From Symbiodinium natans (taxonomy: Eukaryota > Sar > Dinophyceae > Suessiales > Symbiodiniaceae): DNA of 28,552 bases. How positions within the stretch are numbered: the stretch's first letter is position 1; each line of letters starts with the position of its first letter. The DNA lies in the NCBI GenBank assembly GCA_905221605.1, contig CAJNDS010002831.1, positions 126,001 through 154,552 of the forward strand, in the 5' to 3' direction. The notes under the pieces were generated by a model. That model was not told the DNA's origin. It saw only the letters and a list, made by a program, of their open reading frames with translations, and made no database searches. Of the stretch, positions 25,488 to 28,552 are shown piece after piece. Position numbers and translations under genes: made by a program.

Positions 25488-25556
25488 GCTTTAGACAGCG
25501 ACCGCAGTGGCTCGGTCACGTACCCCGAGCTCAAGCGCGCCTGCCACAAGGCGCCA
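25488..25556 (+). CDS. Canonical EF-hand exon, phase 0-0
   Basis: Exactly 23 codons after 'gtgcttcag' and before GTGGAT, reading ALDSDRSGSVTYPELKRA then CHKAP. The loop D-S-D-R-S-G-S-V-T-Y-P-E has D1, D3, S5, G6, V8 and E12, a complete Ca2+-binding EF-hand. The best single EF-hand in the window. Confidence 0.7.
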
Positions 25557-25869
25557 GTGGATGTGGGGGGTTGGGGCCGCTCTCGGGAGCGCATGTGCTC
25601 TTCGGTAGGGCTCTTTGTCAGGGCTCCTTTTGGTGAGGCTCTGAACCCGGACATGCTAGGACTGCTAGAGGAGGCGTTGGTGTTTTGTCAAGAGCGGGGG
25701 CCTCCCCAATGTACCCAATGAAGTCGGGTTGGTGGGCTCTTCCAAACGCAGTCTGATCCCAAGTGTGTGGTGCACCCCCCCACCGGTTCGGAGTTTTGAA
25801 GCGCTTTGACATTGTTTTGGGGGCGGTTCCTTGACTGGCTTGACCTTGCTAGCACATCACCTCTCACAG
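25557..25869. other. Intron
   Basis: From the GTGGAT donor to 'cacctctcacag'. The preceding frame remains open to 25721 but without domain content. Confidence 0.45.
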
Positions 25870-25946
25870 ATGAAGTGGATGGGGAACGTGCGCACGCTAT
25901 TCGACTGCCTCGACCTGGATTCCGGCGACCGGCACGAGACCTATTC
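25870..25946 (+). CDS. EF-hand exon
   Basis: Good acceptor 'catcacctctcacag'. Phase-0 frame: MKWMGNVRTLFDCLDLDSGD then RHETYS, with a possible GTTGAC donor. L-F-D-C-L-D-L-D-S-G-D has D1, D3 and G5, a partial EF loop. Closely similar to VFDCIDTGPQSG at 4399. The true 3' border may lie earlier (CAC|GAGACC). Confidence 0.6.
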
Positions 25947-27007
25947 GTTGACTTGGGGCCTAAAAGCCAACATTGCATCAGGTCTTTTGGGGACAACAAT
26001 AGGGTCTCAATATTTGGGGCATCTATGACCGTTTGGGTGCCGCAAGAGGAAGAGAGGGACAGAAGATAAAGCCCGCGGTGTAGAAAGGGTCCTTACATGC
26101 GACTTGTCATGTGTGTTGAGGGTTTTGGGGGGGGTGCATGTTGCGCTTGAAGGGCCGTTTGGGAGGGTCTCAAAGGCTTTGCCAAGCTTTTCCCTGGGCA
26201 AGTCCTCGGATGACCCGAAACCCTAAACCCTCTAACCCCATAACCCTGCAACCCTATCACGCTGTAACGCTATAACCCGATAACCCTATCTTGCTATAAC
26301 CCTTACAACCCTATAAACTCATAAACCCTACGAAGGAAAATTTCCACTGACCCCATAAAGCCCTATGAGATTATAAAAGCCTAGACCCCTTTAAACCCTT
26401 AGAGCAGAATCCTGAGCCGAGGCGGAACCGGGACGCGGCGACCGGCAAGCGGCAACGGGCCCGGGAGTTGGTCTGGGTTGCGCCACTAATAGCTTATAGG
26501 CTTATAGGGTTGAGGGATTATTAGGGTTCATAGGGTTGAAAGGGTGTGTAAAGGGTGCAAAGGGTTTATAGGTTCTTTCTTTTTTGTTGGGGGGGGGGTG
26601 GGGGTGGGGCTTCCGCGATACTCAAAGAAGTGCAAAGCAACCTGGGAACCCCGAGATATGAGAGTATTTTGCCTTTAGGATTTTTAGGCTCCTGAGCAGC
26701 CCCTAGCTTGAGGGTAGGAGGGATGCAAGTGTACACTTGAGTATTTCGAGGGCCTCTGGGGCCTAAATCCCAGAAGCCCTCGGATCAACCTCAAGGTAAC
26801 ACAACCCCAAACCTTCCCTTGTGATTACAATGCCACACTGTGCCTCGCCTTGCCCGAGTGTGAGTAAACTAAAGCCACTAAAGATATGGAGTAAACACAG
26901 CCCTAGATAAGGATCTGCCCCGCCCTCTCTGCCCACACCTCCCTTTATGTGCTCGGAGGGTCTAGGGTTCAAAAATTATCTTTTTCGGGGTGCAGCTTTT
27001 TTCACAG
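25947..27007. other. Intron-like stretch of about 1 kb
   Basis: A long degenerate CCCTATAA/CCCTAAA region (26219-26400), a G tract (26589-26598) and one copy of a short dispersed motif (26839-26876). No exon seen. Ends 'gcagcttttttcacag'. Confidence 0.5.
26219..26400. repeat. Degenerate CCCTAAA/CCCTATAAC repeat
   Basis: Many units of the form AACCCTATAAC with variable spacing. Confidence 0.75.
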
Positions 27008-27075
27008 ACCTTCGTTTCGAGCTAAGGGCCATCTCCCTGGAGGTCTGGGCCCCTGCCTGTGTTCGGACGTTGGAG
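27008..27075 (+). CDS. Candidate exon upstream of EF-hand half
   Basis: Excellent acceptor (gcagcttttttcacag) and donor GAG|GTCTCA. Frame: LRFELRAISLEVWAPACVRT then LE; exits in phase 0, matching the phase-0 entry at 27167. Confidence 0.5.
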
Positions 27076-27166
27076 GTCTCATTCCGAGGTCGTTGCCATC
27101 TTGCGGGGCACGTGCCCCAAGCCCTGAAGATCCCACCATTGAGCCCGCAACTCCTCCAAGTGCCAG

Positions 27167-27236
27167 GAGATCGCCTTCCTCGACACCTGGCACGTGGAAC
27201 CCCGACCCGAGCTCGCCAAGTTTGAGGAATTCCAAA
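27167..27236 (+). CDS. EF-hand exit half with LAKF motif
   Basis: After 'caagtgccag' the frame reads EIAFLDTWHVEPRPELAKFE then EF. E-I-A-F-L-D-T-W-H matches the exiting helix of dinoflagellate EF-hands (compare EDLAWLD at 21803), followed by the recurrent LAKF motif. The 3' border is unclear because a G tract follows. Confidence 0.5.
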
Positions 27237-27392
27237 GGGGGGGGGGGAGGCACTGTAGAGGCAGGGGGCAGGGCACCCCCCGGCAGGCCCGAGTCCTATA
27301 ACCTTCCGCTGTCGGGATTTTTTAGGGTTTAAGGTTCTTGGGTGTAGGATTTAGGGTTTGGGGTCTCTACGATACCCCCCCCCCCCCTCTAG

Positions 27393-27481
27393 GTCCCACA
27401 AAAACACCGACAACTCGAGGACGAGCTTGCGGATCTGGAGGCCAGCCGAGCACGGAGCCGAGATCCCAAACCCGAACAAAG
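27393..27481 (+). CDS. Candidate coiled-coil exon
   Basis: A C-tract acceptor (cccccccctctag) and donor AAAG|GTTCAA bound a frame reading VPQKHRQLEDELADLEASRA then RSRDPKPEQ. LEDELADLEASRARS suggests a short coiled coil. CCCTAAA repeats start right after the donor. Confidence 0.55.
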
Positions 27482-27485
27482 GTTC

Positions 27486-27520
27486 AACCCTAAACCCTAA
27501 ACCCTAAACCCTAAACCCTC
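27486..27520. repeat. Interstitial telomere-type repeat (CCCTAAA)n
   Basis: Five perfect units immediately downstream of a splice donor. Confidence 0.95.
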
Positions 27521-27902
27521 ATTGAGTTTGGGGGACGTTTTGGGGCTTCAGCCTACCAGGAAAGTCCAGAGGGCCGAGATGTTCAAGTCGGGAAGTGCTT
27601 CGGGGCTGTTCTCCCGTACCTAGACTCTCCTGCAACCCAAAGACGTCATATGCCATCCGCACAGGGGGACATGGGAATATAGAGTATTTGGGGTCTCGGG
27701 GATCATGACCTTCCAAACCCAACCTCAACCCTGAGCCCTCTAAAACCCTCCTGAACCCCCAAACTTCCAAGCCTGGGCCCTCTAAACCCTCCTAAACCCC
27801 GAAACTTCCAAGCCTGGGCCCTCTAAACCCTCCCAAACCCCTAAACTTCCAAGCCTGGGCCCGCTAAAATTCTCCGAGCATCACCGACAGCCTCCTCTTC
27901 AG
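27521..27902. other. Intron with 41-bp tandem repeats
   Basis: No exon seen before the pyrimidine-rich acceptor 'cagcctcctcttcag'. Confidence 0.45.
27735..27868. repeat. 41-bp tandem repeat, three copies
   Basis: Units contain CTCTAAACCCTCC, AAACCCC and AAACTTCCAAGCCTGGGCCC. The GCCTGGGCCC element starts at 27771, 27812 and 27853, giving an exact 41-bp period. Confidence 0.93.
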
Positions 27903-27996
27903 CCGATGCCTCTCACAGAGCCCCCCAGACCCGCAGTCGCCAAGGTGCTCGCGCGGGAGCAGCGAGGGCCTCAAGAGTCCAGAGGGCCCCCTTCAG
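27903..27996 (+). CDS. Candidate Pro/Arg-rich exon
   Basis: Strong acceptor (cctcctcttcag) and consensus donor TTCAG|GTTTCAGG. Frame: PMPLTEPPRPAVAKVLAREQ then RGPQESRGPPS. TTTAGGG repeats begin just inside the intron. Confidence 0.5.
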
Positions 27997-28000
27997 GTTT

Positions 28001-28027
28001 CAGGTTTAGGGTTTAGGGTTTAGGGTT
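28001..28027. repeat. TTTAGGG repeat at a splice donor
   Basis: Three to four units starting about 5 bp after the donor GT. Confidence 0.93.
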
Positions 28028-28330
28028 AGCTGTTGGTGGGTCCTGGTGGTGGGCTTTGGGGGGATGAGACTTCTTTTCGGAAGCCCAGGTGCCCCAAGTG
28101 TGGCGATACAGGGGCTTAGGGCGTGCAATGTAATTATGTGTTCAAGACCCTCTGAAAACGGGTCTATCCTCAAGCCGACTTCCTTATAGAAGAGCCGTTC
28201 TGAGGTCCCTTTTTTTAAGATGGCGTGTTTCCTCTTCTTTGGGGGCAGGGGGGGGGTTCCTTCCTGTTGCGAGGAGGGAAGTTATGGACGTTCAAGGGCT
28301 GGCCGCGGCTGCAGTGGAACCGAAGTCGTG
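28028..28330. other. Intron-like stretch
   Basis: G-rich, no supported exon. A + frame from 28225 reads WTFKGWPRLQWNRSREMME near 28290-28345 and competes with the next candidate. Confidence 0.35.
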
Positions 28331-28377
28331 AGATGATGGAGAACACGTCTATCTGGCGGAGAAAAAACTCAAGAGGG
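28331..28377 (+). CDS. Candidate short exon
   Basis: After 'agtcgtgag' the frame reads DGEHVYLAEKKLKR up to AAGAGG|GTGCGT. Charged and protein-like. An overlapping frame is also open. Confidence 0.35.
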
Positions 28378-28474
28378 TGCGTCTTGAGGGCGGGGGGGGC
28401 GGGGGGGGCCCTTCTACCCTCATCTTAACCCTAAAGCGTCTGCGCCTTTGGGGAGTTGCATGCAGGCGTTTGCA

Positions 28475-28552
28475 GGAGAAGACGCTTCGCTTGCCCCTTA
28501 GCCCTTAGCAAGCTGCAAGACGTCCAGCACTGATGGAGAATTGAGAATGTGG
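28475..28552 (+). CDS. Possible exon at the window edge
   Basis: Two acceptors lie close together ('gcatgcag' at 28464 and 'gtttgcag' at 28474), and short frames follow (EKTLRLPLSP after the second). Content is too short and close to the window end to assign. Confidence 0.25.

Noticed and set aside
1-28552. Bacterial-type promoters, Shine-Dalgarno sites, operons, tRNA or rRNA genes
   Set aside because: The architecture is that of an intron-rich eukaryotic nuclear genome. I saw no tRNA cloverleaf or rRNA core sequence when reading, although a dedicated scan was not possible.

Overview
The window looks like nuclear DNA of a dinoflagellate, most likely Symbiodiniaceae-like. Evidence: very low coding density; many short exon-like open blocks with canonical or GC-type splice borders, almost all on the + strand; long homopolymer C and G tracts; abundant interstitial TTTAGGG/CCCTAAA heptads; an intronless ubiquitin-like plus ankyrin gene of a kind common in these algae; and a highly uniform tandem-repeat protein gene. 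There is no bacterial operon structure, and no rRNA or tRNA gene that I can see. The assignment is by pattern recognition only.

Three large readable genes stand out. At 10295-12974, five near-identical 399-bp units encode a Cys/His-rich 133-residue module. They are followed, after a probable short phase-0 intron, by an RS-rich segment and a domain resembling a dinoflagellate ParB/sulfiredoxin-like family. At 20389-21198 an intronless gene encodes a ubiquitin-like N-terminus and six ankyrin repeats. At about 14598-16429 a series of exon-like blocks ends in a convincing C-terminal exon; the last two blocks are joined in phase by a GC-AG intron.

The rest (about 480-9770, 13131-14040 and 21803-28400) is a field of short + strand exons of about 30-170 bp. 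At least ten contain full, half or degenerate EF-hand loops, such as DADSDGKV, DSDRSGSVT, DESHDGAVS and DANKKGKAG. Several others share an 'LAKF' motif following EF-type sequence. I read this as one or more large, extremely intron-rich EF-hand genes, with the intronless or compact genes sitting inside or between them. Exon-to-exon joining is mostly unproven.

The intronic sequence has structure of its own. It contains telomere-type heptads, often TTTAGGG soon after donors and CCCTAAA just before acceptors. It contains a ~118-bp terminal-inverted-repeat element in two copies, each ending exactly at the AG of a downstream exon (introner-like). Two further dispersed repeat families and several microsatellites are present. 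Splice borders given below are inferred by eye from AG|exon|GT/GC plus an open frame with protein-like composition; individual borders may be off by a few bases.
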